Shown piece after piece: positions 6,442 through 14,326 of a stretch of DNA of 18,188 bases (positions are counted from its first letter, which is position 1; every line of letters starts with the position of its first letter). A model generated the notes under the pieces. The model was not told the origin of the DNA, made no database searches, and worked only from the letters and a program-made list of their open reading frames with translations. The position numbers and the translations under genes were made by a program. The stretch is taken from assembly GCA_002441465.1 (NCBI GenBank), contig DJWE01000055.1, forward strand, positions 1 to 18,188, written 5' to 3'. This DNA comes from Propionibacteriaceae bacterium UBA6238 (GTDB lineage Bacteria > Actinomycetota > Actinomycetes > Propionibacteriales > Propionibacteriaceae).

Positions 6442-7326
6442 TCAGTCCTGAGTGGCCGTCGCGGGGTTCGTGGCCGGCTCGGCGGTGCGGGTCGGAGTGG
6501 TGGCCCAGCTGGCGAGCAGGCTGAACGCCTCGGCGGAGGGGGTGCCGGGTTCGGCGACGTACGCGTTGAGGCGCAGGCCGGCGTCGGCGGCCAGGTCGAG
6601 GGCTTCGTAGGCGAGGGTGAGGTCGCCGACGACGGGGTGGTGGAACTTCTTGACCCCGGTGCGGTGCAGCCGGACGTCGTGCCGGGCCCACAGCTGGGCG
6701 AACATCTCGCTGCGGGTCGACAGTTCGCCGACGAGTGCGGCGAGGCCCTGGTCGTAGGGGTTCTCCCCGGCCAGCGAGCGCAGCAGGGCGGCGGCCTCGG
6801 CGGCGACCTTGTCCCACTCGATGAAGAACTCGCGGGCGCGGGGGTCGAGGAACACGAACCGGGCCACGTTCGGGCGTCCGGGCATGTCGTACACCGGTGC
6901 GTACAGGGCGCGGCCCAGGGCGTTCGCGGCGAGCAGGTCGGTGCGGTGGTTCCGGACGTACGCGGCGGTGCCGGTCATCGAGTCGAGCAGCCACTGCACC
7001 GCCGGCCGGACGGGACGCCGCGGCGTCCCGGCGGGTTTGCGCGCGGACGCCGTGCGTGCGAGTCCGAATAGGTGAGCGCGCTCGGCGTCGTCCAGCTGGA
7101 GGGCGTTCGCGACGGCTTCGAGGACCTGCTCGGACACCCCGGCCAGGTTGCCGCGTTCGAGGCGGACGTAGTACTCGGCGCTGACCCCGGCGAGCAGGGC
7201 GACCTCCTCGCGGCGCAGCCCCTTGACGCGCCGGTTCGTCCCCCAGGCGGGCAGGCCCGCCTTCTCGGGGGTGAGCCGGGCCCGCCGCGACGACAGGAAG
7301 TCGCGCACCTCGGTCCTGATGTCCAT
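6442..7326 (-). CDS. MmyB-like XRE transcriptional regulator 1
   Basis: The 294-aa protein has an N-terminal helix-turn-helix (residues about 5-80; GLRREEVALLAGVSAEYYVRLERGN) and the MmyB/MLTR-type PAS-like ligand-binding domain (about 100-270; LLAANALGRALYAP, RFVFLDPRAREFFIEWD, NPYDQGLAALVGELSTRSEMFAQLWARHDVRLHRTGVKKFHHPVVGDL). The ATG at 7326 matches the conserved N-terminus MDIRTEVRDFLSSRRARLTPE; the longer frame upstream lies inside the dehydrogenase gene and is spurious. It begins 5 nt after the dehydrogenase stop, so the two form an operon under the operator at 8396. It probably senses a small hydrophobic ligand. Confidence 0.93.
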   Translation of the reverse strand: MDIRTEVRDFLSSRRARLTPEKAGLPAWGTNRRVKGLRREEVALLAGVSAEYYVRLERGNLAGVSEQVLEAVANALQLDDAERAHLFGLARTASARKPAGTPRRPVRPAVQWLLDSMTGTAAYVRNHRTDLLAANALGRALYAPVYDMPGRPNVARFVFLDPRAREFFIEWDKVAAEAAALLRSLAGENPYDQGLAALVGELSTRSEMFAQLWARHDVRLHRTGVKKFHHPVVGDLTLAYEALDLAADAGLRLNAYVAEPGTPSAEAFSLLASWATTPTRTAEPATNPATATQD

Positions 7327-7331
7327 GCCCG

Positions 7332-8345
7332 TCACGGGCGGAGCAGGGTCTTGATGGCACGGCGTTCGTCCATCGCGGCGTAGGCCTCGGCCACCTGCGA
7401 CAGGGGCAGGTCGAGGTCGAACACGCGGCCGGGGTTGATCTGCCGGGTCCACACCAGGTCCAGCAGGTGCGGCAGGTACGCCCGCACCGGCGCGGGACCG
7501 CCCTTGAGGCCGACGTTGCGCCAGAACAAGCTGTCCACGGGTAGATCGCCGTGGGGGACACCGAGCAACCCGATCATCCCGCCGTCCCGCACGCTGGCGA
7601 CGGCCTGCAAGCGGGCGTCCTCGGTGCCGACGCACTCGATCACGGCGTCCGCGCCGATCCCGCCGGTCAACTCCTTCACGGCCGCCACGCCCTCTTCGCC
7701 GCGCTCGGCGACCAGGTGGGTGGCGCCGAACGCGGTCGCGATCCGCTGGCGGTCGGCGTGCCGGCTCATCGCGATGATCGTGGTGGCGCCCAGCTGGGCG
7801 GCGGCCAGGACGGCGCTCAACCCGACCGCCCCGTCGCCGACCACGACCACGGACGAGCCTTCCGTCACCCCGGCGGAGATCGCGCCGTGCCAGCCGGTGC
7901 ACATGACGTCGGACAGGGCGAGCAGGCTGGGGATGAGGTCGTCGTCGGGCTGTCCGGGGGTCGCGAGCAGGGTGCCGTCGGCGTTCGGGATGCGGATCTT
8001 CTCGGCCTGGCAGCCGTCGTAGCCGCCGCCGTGCTGGCAGGAGGCGTGCATGCCCTTGCGGCACAGCGGGCAGGTGTTGTCGCTGTGCAGGAACCCGCCG
8101 ACGACGAAGTCCCCGGGCTTCACCGTGGTGACGGCGTCGCCGACGGCCTCGACGATGCCGACGTACTCGTGGCCGATCGGGGTCGGCTGGGGGACCGGGC
8201 TGATCCCGCGGTAGCGCCACAGGTCGGAGCCGCACACGCAGGCGGCGACGGTGCGGATGACGGCGTCCGTGGGCTCGATGATGACCGGGTCGGGACGGTC
8301 CTCGTAGCGGACGTCCCCGGCGGCATGAATGATGGCTCCTCGCAT
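7332..8345 (-). CDS. Zinc-dependent alcohol dehydrogenase (MDR family)
   Basis: The 337-aa medium-chain dehydrogenase has catalytic zinc ligands Cys38 (CVCGSDLW) and His59-Glu60 (GHEYVG), and structural-zinc cysteines in NTCPLCRKGMHASC. The NAD(P) motif is VVVVGDGAVGLSAVLAAAQLGA. It oxidises alcohols or reduces aldehydes in the cytosol. The start MRGAIIHAAGDVRYED fits the family better than the 25-codon longer frame. The palindromic operator lies 51-67 nt upstream, and the MmyB regulator gene follows directly, indicating local control. Confidence 0.92.
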   Translation of the reverse strand: MRGAIIHAAGDVRYEDRPDPVIIEPTDAVIRTVAACVCGSDLWRYRGISPVPQPTPIGHEYVGIVEAVGDAVTTVKPGDFVVGGFLHSDNTCPLCRKGMHASCQHGGGYDGCQAEKIRIPNADGTLLATPGQPDDDLIPSLLALSDVMCTGWHGAISAGVTEGSSVVVVGDGAVGLSAVLAAAQLGATTIIAMSRHADRQRIATAFGATHLVAERGEEGVAAVKELTGGIGADAVIECVGTEDARLQAVASVRDGGMIGLLGVPHGDLPVDSLFWRNVGLKGGPAPVRAYLPHLLDLVWTRQINPGRVFDLDLPLSQVAEAYAAMDERRAIKTLLRP

Positions 8346-8395
8346 GACACCCATCTCACCCCATCCCGGGGCGATCAGGGAGTCTCCCGCGTGAG

Positions 8396-8412
8396 GGGTA
8401 CTGGCAGTACCC
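8396..8412. promoter_or_regulatory. MmyB-type operator before the dehydrogenase-regulator operon
   Basis: This is a second exact copy of GGGTACTGGCAGTACCC. The palindrome extends one base further each side (8395-8413). It lies between the stop of the upstream aldo/keto reductase (8436) and the dehydrogenase start (8345), in promoter position for the latter. Confidence 0.68.
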
Positions 8413-8435
8413 CCGAGCACCGGCGTAAGCGCGGG

Positions 8436-9422
8436 TCAGCGGTCGATCCAGCGTTGCATCTGTTCGGGGTAGCGGTCGCCGCGGAGGTCGATGCGGTCGG
8501 ACGCTGCGGTGAGGTCGGCGAGGTCGTCGGCGGTGAGGTGGAGGTCGACGGCCCGGTTGTTCTCGCTGAGGCGGTGGAGCTTGGTGGTGCCGGGGATGGG
8601 GACGATCCAGGGGTGTTGGGCGAGGAGCCACGCGAGGGCGACCTGGCCGGGGGTGCCGCCCCGGCGCGTGGCGACGGTGGTGACGGCGTCCACGAGCGCC
8701 TGGTTGGCGGCGCGGGCATCCTCGGTGAACCGGGGCAGCTTGCTGCGCAGGTCGCCGTCGCTGAAGGTCGTGGCGGTGCTGATCGCGCCGGTCAGAAAAC
8801 CCTTGCCGAGCGGGCTGAACGGCACGAAGCCGATGCCCAGCTCGACCAGGGTAGGCAGGATCTGCGCCTCGGGCTCGCGCCAGAACAGGGAGTACTCGCT
8901 CTGCAGCGCGGTGACCGGCTGGATCGCGTGGGCTCGCCTGATGGTGCCGACGCCGGCCTCTGACAGGCCGAAGTGCTTGGCCTTGCCCTCGGCGATGAGT
9001 TCTGCGACGGTGCCTGCGACGTCCTCGATGGGCACGTTCGGGTCGACGCGGTGCTGGTAGAGCAGGTCGATGGCGTCGACGCGCAGCCGGCGCAGCGAGT
9101 CCTCGACGCTGGTGCGGATGGTGTCGGGGCGGCTGTCGAGGCCGGTGGAGCTGGTGCCGTCGAAGGAGAACCCAAACTTGGTGGCGATGACGACCTGGTC
9201 GCGGACGGGGGCGAGGGCTTCCCCGACGAGTTCCTCGTTGGTGAACGGGCCGTAGACCTGGGCGGTGTCGAAGAAGGTGACGCCCTCGTCGACGGCGGCA
9301 CGGATGAGCGCGACGCCGTCGACGTGGGTGGACGCCGGGCCGTAGCCGTGGCTCAGGCCCATGCAGCCCAGCCCAAGGCTGGAAACCTGCAGGCCGCTTG
9401 TCCCGAGGATGCGGGTGATCAT
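8436..9422 (-). CDS. Aldo/keto reductase (AKR13-like)
   Basis: The 328-aa TIM-barrel NADPH oxidoreductase has the catalytic tetrad Asp52 and Tyr57 (FFDTAQVYG), Lys82 (ATKFG) and His124 (LYQHRVD). The C-terminal cofactor region is PIPGTTKLHRLSENN. It resembles plant and bacterial AKR13-type reductases (SLGLGCMGLSHGYG start). The start ATG follows AAGGAGCACTACGA. It lies 43 nt downstream of the other aldo/keto reductase on the same strand, probably co-transcribed with it and MmyB regulator 2. Substrate unknown. Confidence 0.92.
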   Translation of the reverse strand: MITRILGTSGLQVSSLGLGCMGLSHGYGPASTHVDGVALIRAAVDEGVTFFDTAQVYGPFTNEELVGEALAPVRDQVVIATKFGFSFDGTSSTGLDSRPDTIRTSVEDSLRRLRVDAIDLLYQHRVDPNVPIEDVAGTVAELIAEGKAKHFGLSEAGVGTIRRAHAIQPVTALQSEYSLFWREPEAQILPTLVELGIGFVPFSPLGKGFLTGAISTATTFSDGDLRSKLPRFTEDARAANQALVDAVTTVATRRGGTPGQVALAWLLAQHPWIVPIPGTTKLHRLSENNRAVDLHLTADDLADLTAASDRIDLRGDRYPEQMQRWIDR

Positions 9423-9465
9423 TCGTAGTGCTCCTTCGTCGGGGTGCGGTCGGGCGCCGGCGGGC

Positions 9466-10323
9466 TCAGTTGATCCGGACGCCGTTCAGGCGGCTGACCA
9501 TGGCGGGATCGCGGTGGTCGAAGGCGACGCTGGCGCCGGTGTCGAGGGCGGCGATGCGCGCCATCTCGTCGTCGGTGAGCTGGAAGTCGAACACGTCGAG
9601 GTTCTCGGCCATCCGCTCGGGGCGTGACGACTTCGGGATCACCACGACACCACGCTGGATCAGCCAGCGGAGGGTCACCTGGGCGACGGACTTGCCGTGC
9701 GCCTGGCCGATGGCGGTAAGCGTGGGGTCGCTGAAGATGTTGTTCTTGCCCTCGGCGAGCGGCCCCCAGGATTCGATCTGGACGCCGCGGTCGATCATCA
9801 GCTGCTGGTCGTCGGCCCGCTGGAAGTAGGGGTGGGTCTCGATCTGGTTGACCGCGGGGGTGATGTCGTTGTGGTCGATGAGGTCCACGAGCCGGTCGGG
9901 GTAGAAGTTGGACACCCCGATGGCCCGGATGGCGCCCTGGCGATGCAGGTCCTGCATCGCGCGCCAGGAGCTGTAGTAGTCGCCGAACGGCTGGTGGATG
10001 AGGTAGAGGTCGAGTTGGTCGAGGCCGAGGAGGCGCAGTGAGGTGTCGAAGGCACGCTTGGCGCCGTCCTCGCCGCCGTCGTGGATCCACAGCTTGGTGG
10101 TGATGAACAGCTCGTCACGGGGCAGTCCGCTGGCCTTGATGGCCCGGCCGACCGCTTCCTCGTTGCCGTAGGCGGCGGCGGTGTCGAGGTGGCGGTATCC
10201 GGCGGCGAGGGCGTCGGTGACGACGCGCTCGGTCTCGTCGGGCGGCACCTGGAACACGCCGAATCCGAGGATCGGCATGGCGACGCCGTTGTTCAGCGTA
10301 ACGGTGGGGATCTGGATGGACAT
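9466..10323 (-). CDS. Aldo/keto reductase (AKR5-like, 2,5-diketo-gluconate reductase type)
   Basis: The 285-aa protein begins with TVTLNNGVAMPILGFGVFQ, typical of AKR5-type enzymes. The tetrad is Asp47 and Tyr52 (HLDTAAAYGNE), Lys77 (ITTKLW) and His110 (LYLIHQP). GVSNF and VIPKSSRPERMAEN complete the family pattern and the NADPH-binding end. GAAGGGTTCCACC precedes the ATG. It stands between MmyB regulator 2 (74 nt upstream) and the second aldo/keto reductase on the same strand. Confidence 0.92.
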   Translation of the reverse strand: MSIQIPTVTLNNGVAMPILGFGVFQVPPDETERVVTDALAAGYRHLDTAAAYGNEEAVGRAIKASGLPRDELFITTKLWIHDGGEDGAKRAFDTSLRLLGLDQLDLYLIHQPFGDYYSSWRAMQDLHRQGAIRAIGVSNFYPDRLVDLIDHNDITPAVNQIETHPYFQRADDQQLMIDRGVQIESWGPLAEGKNNIFSDPTLTAIGQAHGKSVAQVTLRWLIQRGVVVIPKSSRPERMAENLDVFDFQLTDDEMARIAALDTGASVAFDHRDPAMVSRLNGVRIN

Positions 10324-10397
10324 GGTGGAACCCTTCGTGGTGGTGATCATGCCGACCGCTGTCGCGGTCCGGTCTGGGTGGGATGGTGCGAGCTGGG

Positions 10398-11327
10398 TCA
10401 TGAGGACGAGGTGGGAGTCGAGGTGGTGGGGTGTGGTGCGTTTCTCGTCTGGCCCCCGTGGCCCGCGTCGCGCTCCTGGATTGCGTCGCTGGCGGCCCAG
10501 CTGGCGAGCAGGTCGAGTGCCTGGTGGGAGCGTGAGCCGGGGTCGGCGGTGTAGATGAACAGCGCCAGGCCGGGGTCCGAGGGCAGGTCGAGGCCTTCGT
10601 AGGCGAGGTCGAGGTCGCCGACGACCGGGTGGCGCAGCCGCTTGGTGCCGGTGCGGTGCAGGCGGACGTCGTGGGTGGCCCACAGGGTGCGGAACTCCTC
10701 ACTGCGGGTGGACAACTCCCCGATCAGGTCGGTCAGCGCCTTGTCGTAGGGATTCCGGCCGGCCTCGACGCGAAGCGCCGCGACACTGTCGCGGCCAGTG
10801 GCCTCCCAGTCGCGGAAGAAGTCGACGGCGTCCGGGTTGAGGAACCTGAACCGGGCGAGGTTGACCGGAAGGACGGCCTCGTCGAACAGGGGCGAGTTCA
10901 GCGCCCGGCCGAGCAGGTTGGTTGCCACGATGTCCCCGCGGCCGTTGCACACCCACGCCGGCGACAGTTGCGCGTCGAGGATCTGCTGGATGCTGGCCCG
11001 GACCCACCGCACCGGGGGACGCCGACGCGCGGCCGTGCCGGAGCTCGCGGCCCGGGCGAGGTCGAACAGGTGGGTCCGTTCGGCCTCGTCGAGCTGCAGG
11101 GCGCGGGCGACGGCGTCCAGGACGCTGTCGGAGGCTCCGCGGATGCTGCCCCGCTCGAGTTGGGTGTAGTACTCCACCGACACCCCGGCCAGCTGGGCCA
11201 CCTCACTGCGTCGCAGGCCGGCAACGCGCCGGGTGCCGAGCCCGGCCGGGAGGCCCGCCTGCGCGGGGGTGACCCGGCCGCGACGCGTGACCAGGAAGTC
11301 GCGTACCTCGCTGCGGTGGTTGTCCAT
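10398..11327 (-). CDS. MmyB-like XRE transcriptional regulator 2
   Basis: The 309-aa protein has an HTH (GLRRSEVAQLAGVSVEYYTQLERGS, about residues 36-60) and an MmyB-type sensory domain (NPYDKALTDLIGELSTRSEEFRTLWATHDVRLHRTGTKRLRHPVVGDLDLAYEGL). The start MDNHRSEVRDFLVTRRGRVTP at 11327 aligns with the other two paralogues; a 39-codon longer frame would run through the operator region and is rejected. The C-terminal tail is extended and low-complexity (PHPTTSTPTSSS). It is divergent in sequence from regulator 1 and likely heads an operon with the two aldo/keto reductases. Confidence 0.92.
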   Translation of the reverse strand: MDNHRSEVRDFLVTRRGRVTPAQAGLPAGLGTRRVAGLRRSEVAQLAGVSVEYYTQLERGSIRGASDSVLDAVARALQLDEAERTHLFDLARAASSGTAARRRPPVRWVRASIQQILDAQLSPAWVCNGRGDIVATNLLGRALNSPLFDEAVLPVNLARFRFLNPDAVDFFRDWEATGRDSVAALRVEAGRNPYDKALTDLIGELSTRSEEFRTLWATHDVRLHRTGTKRLRHPVVGDLDLAYEGLDLPSDPGLALFIYTADPGSRSHQALDLLASWAASDAIQERDAGHGGQTRNAPHPTTSTPTSSS

Positions 11328-11365
11328 GACGTCGACCCTACGGACCCGCTCCGGAGTGTGGGAGA

Positions 11366-11394
11366 TGCTGTCAGCACCCCCCTCGCCAGTACCC
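11366..11394. promoter_or_regulatory. Degenerate MmyB-type operator before regulator 2
   Basis: TGCTGTCAGCA (11366-11376) is an 11-bp palindrome with the same CTG-N-CAG centre as the other operators. Next to it is a half-site CAGTACCC (11387-11394), which matches exactly one arm of the 17-mer. Both lie 40-70 nt upstream of the regulator 2 start, suggesting autoregulation. Confidence 0.45.
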
Positions 11395-11440
11395 CCCAGG
11401 GCAGCAGCGCCGGAGCGTGGCAAGTCCGCCGCGGAGCGTG

Positions 11441-12346
11441 TCAAGCCTGCTCCTGCTGCTGGTCGGTTCTCCGGGCGGCCTGTTCGGCGGTGCGGGTGGC
11501 GGCGAGGCTGGCGAGGAGGGCGAGCGTGTCGGCGGTCGGGGTGCCGGCGGCGGCCGTGTAGGCGATGAGGGTGAGGTCAGGTTCGCCGGGGAGCTCCAGG
11601 ACGTCGTAGTCGAGTTCGAGCAGGCCGACGTCGGGGTGCCGCATCCGTTTGGTGCCGGTGCGGTGCAGGCCGACGTTGTGGTTGGCCCACAGGGCCCGGA
11701 ACGTGTCCGATCGGGTGGACAGTTCCCCGATGAGGTCGGTGAGCGGCTTGTTGTAGGGGTTGTGGCCGGCGGCGGCGTGCAGCGCGGCGACGACGTCACG
11801 GGTGACCTGTTCCCAGTCGGGATAGAAATGCTGGCCGGCGGGGTCGAGGAACGCGAACCGGGCGGTGTTGGGGGCGGTGCCCGTGGCGCGGGCGAACGCG
11901 AAGACGGGGGCGTGGAGCTCGCGGGCGAGGGCGTTGGCGGCCACCATGTCGATGCGGCTGTCGCGGAGGTAGGCGGGCACCGTGGTGAGCGCGTCGAGGA
12001 TCCGCTGCAACGAGGGGTGGACCGGTGGTGGTGCTGCCGGGGCGCGTCGCCGGCGGGTGGGGGTCTTCGCGGCGTGGGCGAGGTTACGCAGGTGGAGCTG
12101 TTCGGCGTCGTCGAGACGCAGGGCGCGGGCGACCGCATCCAGCACCGCGTCGGACGCCCCGGCCAGGTTCCCGCGCTCAAGGTGGGCGTAGTACTCCGAG
12201 GACAGGCCGGCGAGAGCGGCCACCTCGTCGCGGCGCAGGCCGGGGACCCGGCGCCGCCCGATGCTGGGCGGCAGCCCGACGTCGGTGGGGGAGAGCCGGG
12301 CCCGGCGGGAGGCCAGGAACTCCCGGGCTTCGTCTCGCTGGTCCAT
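11441..12346 (-). CDS. MmyB-like XRE transcriptional regulator 3
   Basis: The 301-aa protein has an HTH (GLRRDEVAALAGLSSEYYAHLERGN) and an MmyB sensory domain (RFAFLDPAGQHFYPDWEQVTRDVVAALHAAAGHNPYNKPLTDLIGELSTRSDTFRALW). The start MDQRDEAREFLASRRARLSP aligns with its paralogues. It is transcribed away from the hydrolase lipoprotein gene at 12472, with a related operator between them. It ends 113 nt before the start of regulator 2; between them are the regulator 2 operator sites. Confidence 0.92.
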   Translation of the reverse strand: MDQRDEAREFLASRRARLSPTDVGLPPSIGRRRVPGLRRDEVAALAGLSSEYYAHLERGNLAGASDAVLDAVARALRLDDAEQLHLRNLAHAAKTPTRRRRAPAAPPPVHPSLQRILDALTTVPAYLRDSRIDMVAANALARELHAPVFAFARATGTAPNTARFAFLDPAGQHFYPDWEQVTRDVVAALHAAAGHNPYNKPLTDLIGELSTRSDTFRALWANHNVGLHRTGTKRMRHPDVGLLELDYDVLELPGEPDLTLIAYTAAAGTPTADTLALLASLAATRTAEQAARRTDQQQEQA

Positions 12347-12382
12347 GACCCCCACGGTAGGCGCCCACCGTCCGCCCAGCCA

Positions 12383-12397
12383 TGTGCTGGCAGTACA
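12383..12397. promoter_or_regulatory. MmyB-type operator between regulator 3 and hydrolase lipoprotein
   Basis: TGTGCTGGCAGTACA is a palindrome with one mismatch and the same CTGGCAG centre as the 17-mer. It lies 37 nt upstream of regulator 3 and 75 nt upstream of the divergent hydrolase gene, so it could control both. Confidence 0.55.
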
Positions 12398-12471
12398 CCC
12401 ATCGGCAGCACCTCGCGGCCCGGGGGGAGACGTGGTGGGCTGGGAACGAGCGGACGGAAGGAGCACGAGCC

Positions 12472-13542
12472 ATGCGGACGCCGACACCCATCTCTGCTCG
12501 TCAGGGCGCGCGCAGGCGCAGGGCGGGACAACGCCTGCTCGCTGTGATGGTCGGGCTGCTGTGGCTGGCCGGCTGCTCCGACGCCGGACCGCCCGCACCG
12601 GCGTCGGTTCCGCCGCCGGCCCCGGAGGCGTCCGCGTCGGCGTCGGGCGCGGAGGGGGGCTACGCGCCGGTGGACGCCGACACGACGTTGGTCGACGTGG
12701 TCAACCATCCGGCTTTCGGCCGGTTCGGGCGGTTCCTGGTGCCGAACGGCGGGGGACTGCCTGACGACGGGCGGACGCTGCGCGACGTGGGTGACCTGCT
12801 GCCGTACCACAGCCACGTCGATGTCGGCACGAGCGTGGACGTGGTCAACGCGCTGATCGGCGCCGTCGACCGCGGGCAGCCTGTCTTCCACGACATCTAC
12901 CCCGACGCCGCCCGTGCGGCCGACCCGAGCAGGCAGGACACCGGCCTGTTCTACTTCGAGGGCGAGCCCGGCGCGCCGTTCGCGATCATCAGCGCCGGCG
13001 GCGGCTTCTCCTATGTCGGCTCGCTCCACGAGAGCCTGCCCCACGCCCTGGAGCTGAGCCGCCGCGGCTATCACACGTTCGCGTTGCAATACCGCACCGG
13101 CGGGCTGCAAGTGGCCGCCGAGGACCTGGCCGCCGCCCTGTCGTACGTGTTCGCGCACGCCGACGAGCTCGGGCTCGACACCTCGGGCTACTCGCTGTGG
13201 GGCGGATCGGCCGGGGCCCGGATGGCCGCCACTCTGGGTGCGCGGGGCCCGGCCGCCTTCGGTGGCGACCCCTTGCCCCGTCCCGCCGCGGTCATCATGC
13301 AGTACACGGGCTACACCGACGTCTCCGGTCAGGACCCGCCCACCTACGCGTGCGTCGGCGAGGACGACGGCATCGCCAGTTGGCGCACCATGCAGCGCCG
13401 CGTCGACGCCCTGTCGGCCGCGGGCGTGCCGACCGAGTTCCACCGGTATCCCAACGTCGGCCACGGCTTCGGCCTCGGCATCGGGACCTCGGCCGAAGGC
13501 TGGATCGACAGCGCCGTCGCCTTCTGGGAACAGCACCGATGA
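12472..13542 (+). CDS. Secreted alpha/beta-hydrolase lipoprotein (BD-FAE/esterase-lipase type)
   Basis: The ATG at 12472 follows GGAAGGAG. The signal peptide is RRRRAGQRLLAVMVGLLWLAGC with lipobox Cys35, then a Pro/Ala/Ser-rich linker (36-60). The catalytic domain follows: oxyanion region SAGGGFSYVG (174-183), nucleophile Ser246 in WGGSAGAR, an acid around CVGEDDG (294-300) and His331 in NVGHGFG. It is a serine hydrolase probably anchored outside the cytoplasmic membrane and acting on esters. It is divergent from MmyB regulator 3 and probably under its operator. It is immediately followed by the remains of a second hydrolase lipoprotein. Confidence 0.88.
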   Translation: MRTPTPISARQGARRRRAGQRLLAVMVGLLWLAGCSDAGPPAPASVPPPAPEASASASGAEGGYAPVDADTTLVDVVNHPAFGRFGRFLVPNGGGLPDDGRTLRDVGDLLPYHSHVDVGTSVDVVNALIGAVDRGQPVFHDIYPDAARAADPSRQDTGLFYFEGEPGAPFAIISAGGGFSYVGSLHESLPHALELSRRGYHTFALQYRTGGLQVAAEDLAAALSYVFAHADELGLDTSGYSLWGGSAGARMAATLGARGPAAFGGDPLPRPAAVIMQYTGYTDVSGQDPPTYACVGEDDGIASWRTMQRRVDALSAAGVPTEFHRYPNVGHGFGLGIGTSAEGWIDSAVAFWEQHR

Positions 13543-13580
13543 ACACACCCACCCACCCAACCATCCGAAGGACCACGACG

Positions 13581-13925
13581 ATGCGCACGATCGGCAGGAC
13601 CTCTGCCGCGCTGGCGTGCGCCAGCCTGCTGCTCGCCCTCACCGCCTGCTCCGGCGCCCCACCGGGACCGGTCACGCCGCAGCCGCCGGGCAGCCCCGCA
13701 ACGGCCGGACCCGGAGGAACCCGGATGCCGCCGACGAAGCCCACAGCGTCGAGCGGGGGTGCCACGGTCGCCGTCGCGGCGCCCGACCCGACGCGGTCGC
13801 AGACGCTGTACCTGTGGGAGGAGGGCAACGTCCCCGCGACGACCGTCTACACCGAGAACACCGGCGGATACGCCGACGACCCTGACTTCCGCCCCACGCT
13901 CACCAGCGTCCCCGTCCCGGCCGGG
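13581..13925 (+). pseudogene. N-terminal fragment of a second alpha/beta-hydrolase lipoprotein
   Basis: MRTIGRTSAALACASLLLALTAC is a lipoprotein signal with lipobox Cys. After a Pro/Thr linker the frame reads TLYLWEEGNVPATTVYTENTGGYADDPDFRPTLTSVPVPAG, the usual start of a BD-FAE-type hydrolase domain. The expected next segment (KGAVLLNSGGAF...) is missing here but is on the opposite strand ending at 14327. The frame stays open beyond the break and runs into an aldo/keto reductase start, finally stopping at 14366. An alternative start at 13539 overlaps the upstream stop (ATGA). Break point is about 13922-13930. Confidence 0.75.
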
Positions 13926-14003
13926 ACGCCGAGCAGCAGCCTCGATCCCTCGCCGGCGACTCCGGCCACCACCACCGACCGGTCGGTGTCAGCCGCGATC
14001 ACC

Positions 14004-14132
14004 ATGGCCGGCCGGCGCACCCTGGGGGCCTTGCAGGTCTCCAGCATCGGGCTGGGCTGCCAGACGATGACCGGCACCCTGTACGGGCCCGTGTCCAGCA
14101 GGGACGACATGATCGGCATCATTCGCAGCGCC
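14004..14132 (+). pseudogene. N-terminal fragment of an aldo/keto reductase
   Basis: MAGRRTLGALQVSSIGLGCQ... through TLYGPVSSRDDMIGIIRSA is the first about 43 residues of an AKR13-like enzyme. The expected continuation (VDxGVTFFDTAxxYG) is absent; after IIRSA the sequence becomes the antisense of a Tat lipoprotein start. It is related to, but distinct from, the intact gene at 8436-9422. It lies in the same frame as the hydrolase fragment upstream. Confidence 0.7.
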
Positions 14133-14296
14133 GGTGGGGTGCTGCCGGCCGGGGCTGTGGCGGTGCACCCGACCGTGCCCAGCAGCAGGGGGGTGGCGGC
14201 GAGCCCCGTGGCTCCGAGGAGGAAGCGGCGTCGACCGTTCGCAGCGGGCGCGCTCGGCTCCGCGTTCCGTGGCTCGTCGGCGTGGTGTGCGTTCAT
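14133..14296 (-). pseudogene. N-terminal fragment of a Tat-signal lipoprotein
   Basis: On the - strand a good ribosome binding site (GAAGGAG, 5-nt spacing) precedes ATG at 14296. The product starts MNAHHADEPRN and has GRRRFLLGATGLAATPLLLGTVGC, a twin-arginine signal with a lipobox. After APAGSTPPA the frame enters DNA that is the antisense of an aldo/keto reductase start, so the mature protein is lost. It starts 30 nt after the stop of the hydrolase C-terminal fragment, so the two were probably an operon. Confidence 0.65.
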
Positions 14297-14326
14297 GAGG
14301 GCTCCTTCGGGGGGTTCGTGGTGGGG

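Noticed and set aside
6442..8235. 597-codon open frame on the - strand
   Set aside because: Only its last 294 codons are the MmyB regulator; the first part is an Arg/Pro-rich shadow of the dehydrogenase gene in another frame.
7551..8963. 470-codon + strand frame
   Set aside because: Antisense to the dehydrogenase and aldo/keto reductase; Gly/Asp/Ala-rich composition typical of GC-rich shadow frames.
11328..11444. 39-codon longer start of MmyB regulator 2
   Set aside because: It would run through the operator and promoter; the internal ATG aligns with the N-termini of the two paralogues.
11371..13560. 729-codon - strand frame
   Set aside because: Low-complexity shadow across regulator 3 and antisense to the hydrolase lipoprotein; no domain, no start signal.
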